From contig CAIKZE010000249.1 in assembly GCA_903831825.1 (NCBI GenBank), positions 1-41,863 of the forward strand: a stretch of DNA of 41,863 nt, read 5' to 3'. This stretch comes from an uncultured Lentisphaeria bacterium. GTDB lineage: Bacteria > Verrucomicrobiota > Lentisphaeria > Victivallales > Victivallaceae. Below are positions 24,070 to 32,522 of the stretch, in pieces (position 1 is the stretch's first letter; every line of letters begins with the position of its first letter). A program made the translations under genes and the position numbers. The notes below the pieces were generated by a model. The model was given only the letters and a program-made list of their open reading frames with translations, did no database searches and was not told the DNA's origin.

Positions 24070-24783
24070 TTAGAAACTGATGGTTACTTTGTTTTGATTG
24101 TAGCCGATAGCCGCGCCCATGGTTTTAAATGTGCTTTTATCGGTGGGACTTACATGGCCGTCTGCATATAGCGTATTGACCAGGTTGTTGTGGCGGAAAT
24201 GGAGATACCCCGGAATGGGGCTGGAGGTTAAAACAATCATGTAACTCTGACTGAGCCAAGTCTGATGCCAGGAATCGGCCAGCAGAAAAAATTGGGTCGG
24301 TTTGCACAAACGGTTAGTGGCGATAAAACGGGTGCCTGCGGCGGTAAAACAACTCGGAGCGAAAACCGCCGGATCGGGAATTCCGTCCGAAACGTTGGTC
24401 AGTGAGCCGTAAGTATAGCTGGAAGAAGAGTATTTGAACGGCACTTCGGTCGGGCAGACCGCCACTTGGCGGTTGATAAGATAGTTCGTTCCGGCCGGAT
24501 AAGTAGCCGGGGTCTTATCGCCGCAGATATAATTGACCCATGAGCGGCTGCTGCCGGCAACATTGTAACTGGCGAGGGCGATAACATCCTTGTTGTCATG
24601 GGCGTACAGCAGAAACGCCATTCCGCACTGTTTCTGGTTATTGCAGCAGGTGATGCCGCGGGCGTATTCGCGGGCTTTATTGAGCGCCGGGAGCAGCATT
24701 GCCACCAAAATCGTGATGATCGCGACCACCACCAGGAGTTCAATGAGTGTAAAATTTGAATTCGAACCATAACTTTTTTTCAT
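24070..24783 (-). CDS. Prepilin-like protein with H-X9-DG C-terminal motif
   Basis: A 237-residue pseudopilin-like protein: short leader, then [16 protein letters not shown] with +1 F11 and +5 E15, and Asn rather than Gly at -1. The C-terminus has the H-X9-DG pattern (H198, D208-G209 in [13 protein letters not shown]), a hallmark of the large pseudopilin families of Planctomycetes and Lentisphaerae (DUF1559-like). It should be anchored in the inner membrane by the N-terminal helix. Their job is not established; they often accompany carbohydrate genes, as here. GAGGGA is just upstream of the ATG. It is 26 bp from the amidohydrolase gene, so likely cotranscribed. Confidence 0.88.
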   Translation of the reverse strand: MKKSYGSNSNFTLIELLVVVAIITILVAMLLPALNKAREYARGITCCNNQKQCGMAFLLYAHDNKDVIALASYNVAGSSRSWVNYICGDKTPATYPAGTNYLINRQVAVCPTEVPFKYSSSSYTYGSLTNVSDGIPDPAVFAPSCFTAAGTRFIATNRLCKPTQFFLLADSWHQTWLSQSYMIVLTSSPIPGYLHFRHNNLVNTLYADGHVSPTDKSTFKTMGAAIGYNQNKVTISF

Positions 24784-24808
24784 TTTCCCTCACATTTTTA
24801 ATATTTAT

Positions 24809-25582
24809 TTAAAGGCTGAACAACAACTGCGCATTGAGTCCGTTTATCTGCGCTTTTTCCCGTTCAGACAAATCGGCGCATTGCATTTTCAAGATGGCCG
24901 GCGAAATTTCCTTGAACGGTGCGCCGGACCCGAACAACAGATGATCGCTTCCCAGCGCTTTTGCCAGTTTCGCCAAGTCCTGCATATATGCGGAACGCAA
25001 CCGGGATATCTCAATATAAAGATTAGGATACAGCGGTTTTCCGTTTTCGTCAATCAGTTTTGCGGAAATACGGTATTCGGTGAGGATGAATTTTGCCTGC
25101 GGCACTTTGCAACAGAGTTTGCCGAGTTCGTTTACATCAACAAATTTTTCAACATCCATCCAGTGTTTCTGCCGCTTGTCAACAATCATTTGCGGAATAA
25201 GAATTGGAATATTTAACTGAGCGGCGGCGGTGGCAATGCTAATTGCTTCAGCAGAAAATATCGGATAGTTGTGGTACTGAGGCAGCAGCCGGAGCCCCTT
25301 AAAGCCCAGCGTCCGGACGCAATATTCAAGATCCCGCTCCCAGACGGCATAGGCCGGGTTGAGCGTGGCAATGCCGGTAAAAAAGTCCCGGTGCGAGGCC
25401 AGTTCCTCGGCCAGTTCCAGATTGGCGCCCTGAGTATTTTTATAAAAAATCCCATTAATATTGGCGACGGCGGCCATTGTAATTTTATGTGACTCCAGCA
25501 GTTTCCGCAATGATGACGCATCATTGTCCGCCAGTTTGCGGAACGGCCAATGCCCGATAGCAGTGTTGACGTCGAAGAACAT
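24809..25582 (-). CDS. Amidohydrolase_2-fold protein lacking metal ligands
   Basis: A 257-residue TIM-barrel protein homologous to the gene just upstream (25583-26377). Conserved anchors such as GLRLLPQYHNY and GSDHLLFGSG match GIKLYHQY and GIDHVLFATDG of its neighbour. The usual metal ligands are missing: HxH is replaced by N6-T-A8 (FDVNTAIGHWPF), the strand-5 H by P130, the strand-6 H by residues of FILTEYR, and the strand-8 D by G220. A classical zinc amidohydrolase activity therefore looks unlikely; it may be a non-catalytic partner or use other residues. Its ATG abuts the stop of the upstream gene, and GAGGAAAG precedes it. Confidence 0.75.
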   Translation of the reverse strand: MFFDVNTAIGHWPFRKLADNDASSLRKLLESHKITMAAVANINGIFYKNTQGANLELAEELASHRDFFTGIATLNPAYAVWERDLEYCVRTLGFKGLRLLPQYHNYPIFSAEAISIATAAAQLNIPILIPQMIVDKRQKHWMDVEKFVDVNELGKLCCKVPQAKFILTEYRISAKLIDENGKPLYPNLYIEISRLRSAYMQDLAKLAKALGSDHLLFGSGAPFKEISPAILKMQCADLSEREKAQINGLNAQLLFSL

Positions 25583-26377
25583 TTATACTTTCCTCATGGC
25601 TAAGATGTGTTGAAAATTGTCCCGGAAAAGTTTCCGGCATTCGCTTTCGCTGAGTCCGGCGTCGATGACTTTGCCCACGCCCTCTTCAAATATGCCGTCC
25701 GTGGCAAATAAGACATGATCGATGCCGAGCGCTTCAATCGTCTTGCTTACTATTCCGCGATCAATCACGCTGCCGCTGGTGTCAATATATACATTCGGCG
25801 GGCGTTTTTCCAGTATGCGCAAATTCCACTCCCAGTCGCCGCCGCCGCCGATATGTCCCTGGATCAGCGTTGTTTCCGGAAACATTTCCGCCGCTTTCAG
25901 AAAATGCATCGCATTACTCAGCAGCGGCTGGCTTTTTATAGTTTCCGCATCGGTGCATTTACCGGCATGCATCAATACCGGGACGCCAAGTTCGGCGGCC
26001 AGCGTCATCAGCGATTTCATGATCGGGTCGCAAATCAAATACTGATGATAAAGCTTGATGCCGGTCATTTTCTTTTTTACGATACAACGTTCCACTTCCC
26101 GCAATGCTTCGGTCTGATAACCGGGATTGACGAAACAGAACCCGAGAAAGCGGCGGTTCATGCGCATCCCTTCAACAACCGCATCGTTGGCCCGGATAAA
26201 TTCATCAGGAGAAGGACAGGGCGCAGTTAACGGAATGGAAACACAGAGCTTATCAATGCCGAGCCGGTCTGCCGCCTGAAGTCGGCTTTCCGCATCAGCG
26301 CGGTCCAATTTCATTGTCGCATCCATGGACAAATGGTTATGGGCGTCGATCACAGCATATTTTTTTAGTTTATTCAT
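25583..26377 (-). CDS. Amidohydrolase_2 family metallohydrolase
   Basis: A 264-residue amidohydrolase-superfamily enzyme with intact metal site: H13-N-H15 (IDAHNHL), H137 (VLMHAGK), H175 (LIQGHIGG) and D227 (LFATDG). Relatives of this family (PF04909) hydrolyse lactones, decarboxylate aromatic acids or cleave amides; the sugar-lactonase branch fits a polysaccharide locus but is inference. I start at the ATG at 26377, which has a GGAA site; a GTG at 26389 would add four residues. It is the first gene of the minus-strand run and lies opposite a LacI regulator. Confidence 0.83.
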   Translation of the reverse strand: MNKLKKYAVIDAHNHLSMDATMKLDRADAESRLQAADRLGIDKLCVSIPLTAPCPSPDEFIRANDAVVEGMRMNRRFLGFCFVNPGYQTEALREVERCIVKKKMTGIKLYHQYLICDPIMKSLMTLAAELGVPVLMHAGKCTDAETIKSQPLLSNAMHFLKAAEMFPETTLIQGHIGGGGDWEWNLRILEKRPPNVYIDTSGSVIDRGIVSKTIEALGIDHVLFATDGIFEEGVGKVIDAGLSESECRKLFRDNFQHILAMRKV

Positions 26378-26414
26378 TACAATTTCCACTTGCTAAAATC
26401 ATGTTCAGGATGTA

Positions 26415-26434
26415 TGCTCTACATGTGTATAGCA
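26415..26434. promoter_or_regulatory. Palindromic operator candidate between amidohydrolase and LacI genes
   Basis: TGCTCTACAT at 26415-26424 and its near reverse complement GTGTATAGCA at 26425-26434 agree at 8 of 10 positions around an uninterrupted centre. It lies midway in the 82-bp divergent gap, the usual place for a LacI-family operator controlling both directions. The centre lacks the CG step of the classical LacI/PurR sites. Confidence 0.55.
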
Positions 26435-26459
26435 CTAATTATAACGCACAGGTGAATAT

Positions 26460-27509
26460 ATGTCAAGCAAGATTGAGAAGAATTTTAAAAAAATAGAGGA
26501 GATAGCGGAGCATTTCGGCTTGTCCCGCTCCACGGTTTCTTACATCTTGAACGACAAATGGAAACAGCGCCGGATTAACGCAGCAACTGCCGAAAAGGTA
26601 TGGGAGTATGTCCGGGCCATTGGTTTTAAACCTAACATGATGAGCCTGGCGCTGCGGGGACGCCCCATTAAGGAAATAGCCATCATCATTTCCGACGATC
26701 CCATGGAACATCACCGCGATGCCCTTTTTACACTGATCCGTAATCTGAAAATCGCGAAAAAAAGCTATCTGGTGTTGCCTGCTGATGATGCTGATCTGGT
26801 GGAGAACATTCAGTTTCTTAAGATGTCCCGGGTGACCCGATTAATCATTTTTAGATTCAACGGCATACAGCATCTTTTGGAAAGCCTGCCCGATACTTCC
26901 GTGGAAGACTATCTGGTTTACGACTTTGCCGCGGAACGGCAGGAAACCATGAACACCGACTTTGCGGAAAAGAGCATATTCGTCGGTTTTGACCGGCGTA
27001 AAGCCAAAACCATGGTCTTCGATTATGTCCTTCAATGCGGCTATAAACAGATAATTCTTCCGCTCGGCTTTTTCGGACAAATGTCCTCACTTCCTTGTTT
27101 ATCTGGTTTAAACGTTTCATATTATGATCCAGGAGAAGTATCTGATCTCTGGAAAGCCGGTGAAAACGTCGCCGCCCAACTAATCAAATTAGTTAAAGGC
27201 CAAACCCCGCGGGCGGTAGTCATGAATGATGACAAGATGACGATGGCGGCAATCAAGCATGTTCAGGATCGCGGCATAAGAGTACCGGAGCAACTGGCCT
27301 TCATTTCCTGGGACGGCTTGCCGGAAACCAAATACTTATCGCTGCCGATATCAACATTATGTGTGCCTCATCAGCAGATGATGGAAATTACCATGCAATG
27401 GGTCAGCGGTAAACTGCCCGCAAATCATGCTCGTATTGTAGTTGAACCTGAAATCCGTATCGGCGCGACATTGCCGCCATTGAATCGCCCGGATTCGATC
27501 AAAAAATAG
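26460..27509 (+). CDS. LacI-family transcriptional regulator
   Basis: A 349-residue repressor-type protein. Residues 11-32 form the LacI helix-turn-helix (KIEEIAEHFGLSRSTVSYIL), followed by the hinge region KPNMMSLALRGR (58-69) and a periplasmic-binding-protein-like ligand domain starting IKEIAIIISDD. The segment VPEQLAFISWDG near 285 is typical of the family C-terminal half. AGGTGA lies upstream of the ATG. It is transcribed away from the amidohydrolase/pseudopilin/beta-helix/MFS run and most likely controls it through the palindrome at 26415; the inducer is unknown. Confidence 0.9.
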   Translation: MSSKIEKNFKKIEEIAEHFGLSRSTVSYILNDKWKQRRINAATAEKVWEYVRAIGFKPNMMSLALRGRPIKEIAIIISDDPMEHHRDALFTLIRNLKIAKKSYLVLPADDADLVENIQFLKMSRVTRLIIFRFNGIQHLLESLPDTSVEDYLVYDFAAERQETMNTDFAEKSIFVGFDRRKAKTMVFDYVLQCGYKQIILPLGFFGQMSSLPCLSGLNVSYYDPGEVSDLWKAGENVAAQLIKLVKGQTPRAVVMNDDKMTMAAIKHVQDRGIRVPEQLAFISWDGLPETKYLSLPISTLCVPHQQMMEITMQWVSGKLPANHARIVVEPEIRIGATLPPLNRPDSIKK

Positions 27510-27600
27510 AAAATGCGTTTCTTCTGGAAGTGGTATAAGAAAATCATACTTGCATTTTTTATGAACGTAATGCATATTTTATTCTATGGGGAATATAAAT

Positions 27601-27996
27601 ATGCGTTTATTAAAAATTTTTCTTGCGGTTGGCGCTTTGGGCTGGGGAATATGCATTTTCGGAATATTTCTCCCCTGGAAACTTGTCGTTGAATATCTTC
27701 AGGGACTCGGCGCCGGGAACATCGGATCAGACCCGATGTTGAACTATTGGTTCCGGATGGCTTGCGGCGGATTCTTTGCAATTGGCTCCATGTTTGCGTT
27801 TTCGGCTTACAATCCTGAAAAATACAGGGAACTCATTCCCTTGTTAGGCTGGTTGAGTATTATTGAGGGTATTATTCTTGGGGTTCACGGCTTGCGGCTT
27901 GGCTTGCCGCCATTCCCATTCTATTGCGATACTGGATTTTGCTTATTTGTCGGGACAGGAATTGTTGTTCTTCATCGAAAAATCCGTCTTGATTGA
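27601..27996 (+). CDS. Small membrane protein, unknown
   Basis: A 131-residue protein with about four membrane helices (near 5-22, 50-68, 78-94 and 105-122), ending in a basic HRKIRLD tail. I do not recognise the family. The ATG at 27601 is preceded by GGGGA at good distance; the in-frame ATG at 27586 sits just before that site and is less likely. It lies 92 bp after the LacI gene and 52 bp before the exported STN-like gene; no functional link is evident. Confidence 0.65.
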   Translation: MRLLKIFLAVGALGWGICIFGIFLPWKLVVEYLQGLGAGNIGSDPMLNYWFRMACGGFFAIGSMFAFSAYNPEKYRELIPLLGWLSIIEGIILGVHGLRLGLPPFPFYCDTGFCLFVGTGIVVLHRKIRLD

Positions 27997-28047
27997 TGAT
28001 AGATTATATGGAATTCCATATTATATTAAAGATACCGGAGGCGAAAA

Positions 28048-28479
28048 ATGAAGAAAAATGTTAAAACTTTAATTGCATCGGCAATAGTGAGTTCATTATT
28101 TTTTTCAGCGTGGGCTGTATCTCAAACCAATCCGGATGATAAGATCAACGCTGATACCTATCGGATGTTGCGGAAAGTAAAAGTTGGAGGCAGCCTTAAT
28201 CAGGCTCTTCTAAGAGAATGTGTAATGGCATATTCAGAACTGACCGGCATCAAAATGGTTTTAACAAAAGAAGTGAACAGTTTACCTGACATTGCGGTGA
28301 ATGTTGACGATGACTCCGGGGTAAAGAAACCAATGGTCGAAATCCTGGATTCAATAATCTCAGTTGTCAATGATAAATATAAGCTGAATCTGGAATGGAC
28401 CGTAATAGACGGCATTGTGGTTATAAAGAAAATTAACGGAAGCATCGAACTGTCGGATAACTCAGATTCCGTCGACTGA
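28048..28479 (+). CDS. Exported small protein, possible STN/secretin-like domain
   Basis: A 143-residue protein with a Sec signal peptide (basic MKKNVK, hydrophobic core, probable cut near AWAVSQ, about 23-26). The mature part alternates helices and strands in a way that resembles the STN domain of secretins and TonB receptors: a leucine-rich helix LLRECVMAYSELTG, a strand KMVLTKEV, a strand IAVNVDDD, a helix MVEILDSIISVV, then LNLEWTVIDGIVVIKK. This match is by pattern only. GGAGG precedes the ATG. Confidence 0.6.
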   Translation: MKKNVKTLIASAIVSSLFFSAWAVSQTNPDDKINADTYRMLRKVKVGGSLNQALLRECVMAYSELTGIKMVLTKEVNSLPDIAVNVDDDSGVKKPMVEILDSIISVVNDKYKLNLEWTVIDGIVVIKKINGSIELSDNSDSVD

Positions 28480-28537
28480 TCCGTCATTCTATTCTGCCCT
28501 GACTGCAAATTATCTATCAATAAAAAGCAAAAAAAGT

Positions 28538-28577
28538 TACTTTGTAAAGTTGCTTTACAAAGTATGAGGGCTATATT
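28538..28577 (+). promoter_or_regulatory. 12-bp perfect dyad overlapping a candidate gnd promoter
   Basis: TACTTTGTAAAG at 28538-28549 and its exact reverse complement at 28553-28564 flank a TTG loop. A candidate promoter TTGCTT (28550-28555) and TATATT (28572-28577), spacing 16, overlaps the right arm and would start about 75 bases before gnd. The dyad could be an operator. It could also terminate minus-strand transcription, because a T-rich tract follows the stem in that direction, but no minus gene lies there. Confidence 0.5.
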
Positions 28578-28657
28578 AATTAGATGTACAAAGCCAACGA
28601 TGGCACAAATAGGCTGTAAACCACAAACAATGTTAAAAGTATAGTAAGGAAATCGTT

Positions 28658-30115
28658 ATGAGTAAAAAAGCGGACATCGGTCTGGTCGGTCTCGCGGTAA
28701 TGGGCGAGAATCTGGTGCTCAACATGGAAAGCAAAGGCTTCACCGTTGCGGTATTCAACCGTACTGTGGAAAAGGTTGACAGCTTTCTCGGCGGACGCGG
28801 CAAAGGCAAAAATTTTATCGGCTGCAAAACCATTGAAGAACTGGTTGCCAACCTTGAACGTCCGCGCAAGATTATGCTGATGGTCAAAGCCGGCAAACCG
28901 GTTGACGACTTCATCGAACTGATTGCTCCGCACCTCGAAGCCGGCGATATCCTGATTGACGGCGGCAACAGCCATTTCCCGGATACCATCCGCCGCACTA
29001 AAGCCCTGGAAGAAAAAGGCCTGCTCTACATCGGCACCGGCGTTTCCGGCGGCGAAGAAGGCGCGCTGCTCGGCCCGTCCATCATGCCTGGCGGTTCAGC
29101 CAAGGCATGGCCGGCGGTTAAACCGATTTTCCAGGCGATCTCAGCCAAGGTTGCCGACGGCAGCCCCTGTTGCGAATGGGTCGGCGACAACGGCGCCGGA
29201 CATTATGTCAAAATGGTGCATAACGGCATCGAATACGGCGACATGGAAATGATCTGCGAAGCCTATAACCTGATGAAAAACATTCTCGGCATGAGCGCCA
29301 AAGAAATGCAGGCGGTATTTACTGAATGGAACAAGGGCGAACTCGACAGCTATCTGATAGAAATTACCAAGGACATCTTAAATGTAATAGATCCCGAAAC
29401 CGGCAAACCGGTCGTGGACGTCATCCTTGACACCGCCGGCCAGAAGGGTACCGGCAAGTGGACCAGCGTCAGCGCGCTTGACTTGGGCGCCCCTGCCCCG
29501 ACAATCGCGGAAGCCGTTTTCGCCCGCTGCCTGTCCGCCATTAAAGAAGAGCGCGTAAACGCCAGCAAAGTGCTGCCCGCGCCGGCAGTTTCATTCAAAG
29601 GCGACAAGAAAGCGTTCATCGAAGATATCCGCCAGGCGCTCTATGCGTCCAAAATTTGTTCTTATGCCCAGGGCTACCAGATGATGAAACTGGCCGCAAC
29701 GGAATTCAAATGGAACCTCAACTACGGTCAGATCGCGCTGATGTGGCGCGGCGGCTGCATTATCCGCGCCCGCTTCCTCGGCGACATCAAAGCGGCGTTT
29801 GACAAGAACCCGAATCTGACCAATCTGCTGCTGGATGATTTCTTCACTAAAATCATTGCAAGATGCCAGGGGTCATGGCGCAAAGTGGTCGCCGAAGCGG
29901 CGCTTAACGGCGTACCGGTTCCGGCATTCTCCAGTGCGCTGTCCTACTATGATTCATACCGTTCAGCGGTGCTTCCGGCCAATCTGCTTCAGGCCCAGCG
30001 CGACTACTTCGGCGCGCATACCTACGAACGCGTTGACCGTCCGCGCGGCCAGGTTTTCCACACCGCCTGGACTGAACACAGCGGCACCACCACGTCTTCA
30101 ACCTATAATGCATAA
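28658..30115 (+). CDS. gnd: 6-phosphogluconate dehydrogenase, decarboxylating
   Basis: Oxidises and decarboxylates 6-phosphogluconate to ribulose 5-phosphate, usually making NADPH, in the oxidative pentose phosphate pathway. The 485-residue length is that of the long form. Motifs present: the Rossmann start [17 protein letters not shown] followed by VAVFNRT (NADP-type), the substrate loop [33 protein letters not shown], and the catalytic helix [17 protein letters not shown] with lysine and asparagine. GC is higher and codons stronger than in neighbours, fitting a well-expressed gene. AAGGAAA precedes the ATG. It is a monocistronic unit with its own terminator. Confidence 0.97.
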   Translation: MSKKADIGLVGLAVMGENLVLNMESKGFTVAVFNRTVEKVDSFLGGRGKGKNFIGCKTIEELVANLERPRKIMLMVKAGKPVDDFIELIAPHLEAGDILIDGGNSHFPDTIRRTKALEEKGLLYIGTGVSGGEEGALLGPSIMPGGSAKAWPAVKPIFQAISAKVADGSPCCEWVGDNGAGHYVKMVHNGIEYGDMEMICEAYNLMKNILGMSAKEMQAVFTEWNKGELDSYLIEITKDILNVIDPETGKPVVDVILDTAGQKGTGKWTSVSALDLGAPAPTIAEAVFARCLSAIKEERVNASKVLPAPAVSFKGDKKAFIEDIRQALYASKICSYAQGYQMMKLAATEFKWNLNYGQIALMWRGGCIIRARFLGDIKAAFDKNPNLTNLLLDDFFTKIIARCQGSWRKVVAEAALNGVPVPAFSSALSYYDSYRSAVLPANLLQAQRDYFGAHTYERVDRPRGQVFHTAWTEHSGTTTSSTYNA

Positions 30116-30167
30116 GCGACTATTTTAAGAAATAAGCTTGCATTTTTGAAGATAAACGGCTAATTTC

Positions 30168-30204
30168 AATACCCTGTCCGAACCTCTCGCGACAGGGTAT
30201 TTTC
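30168..30204 (+). terminator. Rho-independent terminator after gnd
   Basis: An 11-bp perfect stem AATACCCTGTC/GACAGGGTATT (30168-30178 with 30191-30201) with a 12-base loop, running into TTTTC. Confidence 0.85.
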
Positions 30205-30234
30205 ATTATAAATCATAATTAAGGATTCAATAAA

Positions 30235-31017
30235 ATGAAGCTTATATTTAAGCTTTTGTTATGCTTTTCAGCCGTTACCGGCGTCATATTGCTGACCGGG
30301 TGCGGCATCTTCGGCGGCGGCCCCGAGGAATACCCTGCCGATATCAGCATTTTCAAGCTCCAGGAAAGAATGCAGCGGGCAACCGACCCGGACCGCAAGT
30401 TTGCGGATGCGAACACTTACGTCCAGAAGCAGATGCTGGAAGTGAAGAAAACCTTCGGCGATCCGGTTCAATCCATCGTTGAAATAAAATTCAAACGTCC
30501 GGATATGTTCAAAATGACTATCCTGAGAGACAATCAGCAAGTGAATTCCGTGATTTTCAACGGCAAACAGGCATGGTCTATTAATTACTCCAGAAAAACG
30601 GTCACCCCCATTGAAGGCCTCCAGTTTGAAACTTTCAAGTTCATCTTTGCCATGGGCCGTCCCGGCGTTTCCTACACGCAGATTTTCAAGAATGTCAAGC
30701 TTTCCCAGGTCAGGCTTGATGAACTTGAATATTATAAGATGGTATGTACGCCGAATGTCAGCGGACTGGAACCTTACATTATTTATGTCGGCAAAAATAA
30801 TTTCCTGCCTAAAAAGCTGGAAACCGTTGAACAAATCAATGGCGAAAATGCAAAGTACACCGCCGTCATGGACAGTTACGCCATGTATGAAGGGGTGATG
30901 ATCGCCAAAGAATCCACCACTATCCTCAACGGACTCAAGCAAAATTATAAAGTGATTTACTATAAACTGAATGCCCCGATAGATGATTCTGAATTTACTC
31001 CGCCGCAATTTAATTGA
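30235..31017 (+). CDS. LolA/LppX-like lipoprotein
   Basis: A 260-residue lipoprotein: basic start, hydrophobic core and lipobox LLTGC with acylated C23, followed by GIFGGG. The mature part looks like the LolA/LolB/outer-membrane lipoprotein-sorting fold: KFKRPDMFKMTI, NSVIFNGKQAWSINY, a long strand series and YKVIYYKLNAPIDDSEFTPP at the end. Such proteins carry lipids or lipoproteins across the periplasm or sit in the outer membrane. AAGGA precedes the ATG. The macrodomain gene begins 23 bp after it. Confidence 0.75.
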   Translation: MKLIFKLLLCFSAVTGVILLTGCGIFGGGPEEYPADISIFKLQERMQRATDPDRKFADANTYVQKQMLEVKKTFGDPVQSIVEIKFKRPDMFKMTILRDNQQVNSVIFNGKQAWSINYSRKTVTPIEGLQFETFKFIFAMGRPGVSYTQIFKNVKLSQVRLDELEYYKMVCTPNVSGLEPYIIYVGKNNFLPKKLETVEQINGENAKYTAVMDSYAMYEGVMIAKESTTILNGLKQNYKVIYYKLNAPIDDSEFTPPQFN

Positions 31018-31040
31018 TAACCGGCGGCAAGGAGAAGCCG

Positions 31041-31547
31041 ATGGAAATAAAAATCATTCAGGGCGACATCACCAGACAAAGCGTCGATGTCATCGTTAAC
31101 GCCGCCAATTGTTCGCTGCTCGGCGGCGGCGGGGTGGACGGCGCTATTCATCGCGCAGCCGGTCCCGGTCTGGTGGAAGAATGCCGCAAATTCGGCGGCT
31201 GCCGCACCGGCGAGGCCGTAATTACCGGGGCATATAATCTGCCTTGCAAATATGTCATCCATACCCCGGGCCCGGTCTGGAGCAGCGGTAAAAACAATGA
31301 AGAGCAACTGCTGAAAAACTGTTATCTGAACAGCTTGCGTTTAGCTGCGGAGAAAAAGCTTCCCATCATCGCGTTCCCCTGCATCAGCACCGGGGTCTAC
31401 GGCTTCCCGGCACAGCGTGCCGCTGAAATCGCATTCGAAACAGTCCGTGACTGGCAGGAAGAATTTCCGAAAACTACTATTTTCGTCACTTTCGGCGACA
31501 AGTCCGACAATTTGTACCGTACGCTTGCTCGTTCACTCAATCAATAA
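31041..31547 (+). CDS. Macrodomain protein, ADP-ribose / O-acetyl-ADP-ribose hydrolase type
   Basis: A 168-residue single macrodomain. The YmdB/MacroD-type motifs are intact: GDITRQSVDVIVNAAN, LLGGGGVDGAIHRAAG and the FPCISTGVYGFP diphosphate loop. Family members remove the acetyl from O-acetyl-ADP-ribose or ADP-ribose from proteins. I use the ATG at 31041, preceded by AAGGAG at 31029-31034; a longer frame opens with TTG at 31014 inside the previous gene. It lies 19 bp before the cation transporter gene. Confidence 0.92.
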   Translation: MEIKIIQGDITRQSVDVIVNAANCSLLGGGGVDGAIHRAAGPGLVEECRKFGGCRTGEAVITGAYNLPCKYVIHTPGPVWSSGKNNEEQLLKNCYLNSLRLAAEKKLPIIAFPCISTGVYGFPAQRAAEIAFETVRDWQEEFPKTTIFVTFGDKSDNLYRTLARSLNQ

Positions 31548-31566
31548 TCCCGGATCTGGAGAAAAC

Positions 31567-32451
31567 ATGGCTGACCAGGAACGCGCACAAACAGAAAAAA
31601 CTGCCTTTATCGGCGTTATCACCTGCGCGTTCGGACTTATCCTGAACATCATTTCCGTAATCTTTGCCAACTCCACCGTTCTGGTGGCCGATTTATTCAA
31701 TTCATCAATGGAGTTCAGCGCAATTACCATGGCCTGGCTTACCTTGCGCCGCCTGCGGAGCGACAGCCGTGCCGTATTCAATTACGGCTTGGGCAAAATT
31801 GAAAACCTGACAAGCTTCATTACCGGATTCTTTATTTTGGCAAGCGTGCTGATTATGACATTTTTAATCATTAACCGTCTTCTTCATCCAGTCCATTTAA
31901 AAGGGTTCGGCATCTGGCTGGGAATTGTCTGCACCTTTATTTTTGCCATTGTCAACTGTCGGCTCTGGTGGCGAACCCGGCATCATAACCGTCACGCGCC
32001 GTCACCGGTAGTTGAGGCGCAACTCCGCCTGTTTGCAGTAAAAACGCTGGCCAATACCTGCATGTTTTTCAACTTTGTAATAAGCATGGCCGTGTCCCAA
32101 TCCTGGGCGATGTATCTTGACCCCTTGACTTCATGCATCACGCTTGCCTTTATGATCAGTTGCGGCTGGCATCTGCTTCGCCATTCCGTTCATGATTTAT
32201 TAGACCGCTCGCTTGAAGAACCGCTGCAAATGTTGATTACCCAACAGTTGGCCAGTTACTTTAGCTCCTACAATTCATTGGACGGCGTCCGCTCCCGCTA
32301 TTCCGGACGGCAGATTTTCATTGAAATATTTCTGGGCTTTGACGCCGGAAAATCATTAGGCGAAATACAGACGGTCATGGACGGCATCAAGCAGCATCTG
32401 GAAGAAGCAATTCCATACGCCGAAGTCACCATTATACCACGCGCCCGGTAA
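31567..32451 (+). CDS. Cation diffusion facilitator-like transporter
   Basis: A 294-residue membrane protein of the CDF superfamily, exporting divalent metal cations by proton exchange in characterised members. About six helices are followed by a C-terminal cytoplasmic domain. The helix 2 motif VADLFNSSMEF and the following FNYGLGKIENLTSFITG match the family, and YLDPLTS in helix 5 keeps one aspartate. The canonical HxxxD pairs are incomplete (N and S replace H or D), so metal choice is uncertain. The ATG at 31567 has GGAG seven bases upstream; the frame remains open upstream into the macrodomain gene but that part is not likely translated. Confidence 0.82.
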   Translation: MADQERAQTEKTAFIGVITCAFGLILNIISVIFANSTVLVADLFNSSMEFSAITMAWLTLRRLRSDSRAVFNYGLGKIENLTSFITGFFILASVLIMTFLIINRLLHPVHLKGFGIWLGIVCTFIFAIVNCRLWWRTRHHNRHAPSPVVEAQLRLFAVKTLANTCMFFNFVISMAVSQSWAMYLDPLTSCITLAFMISCGWHLLRHSVHDLLDRSLEEPLQMLITQQLASYFSSYNSLDGVRSRYSGRQIFIEIFLGFDAGKSLGEIQTVMDGIKQHLEEAIPYAEVTIIPRAR

Positions 32452-32472
32452 ATGCAGCGGCGATGAAACATC

Positions 32473-32505
32473 TTCCTCATTCATCCGTTGCGGATGAATG
32501 AGGAA
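32473..32505. terminator. 15-bp perfect hairpin between convergent genes
   Basis: A perfect 15-bp stem (32473-32487 with 32491-32505) closes a TTG triloop. It sits between the CDF stop and the GH63-like stop. Neither side has a T-run, so it may stabilise 3' ends or terminate weakly in both directions. Confidence 0.6.
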
Positions 32506-32522
32506 TACCCGGCGACTTTCTG

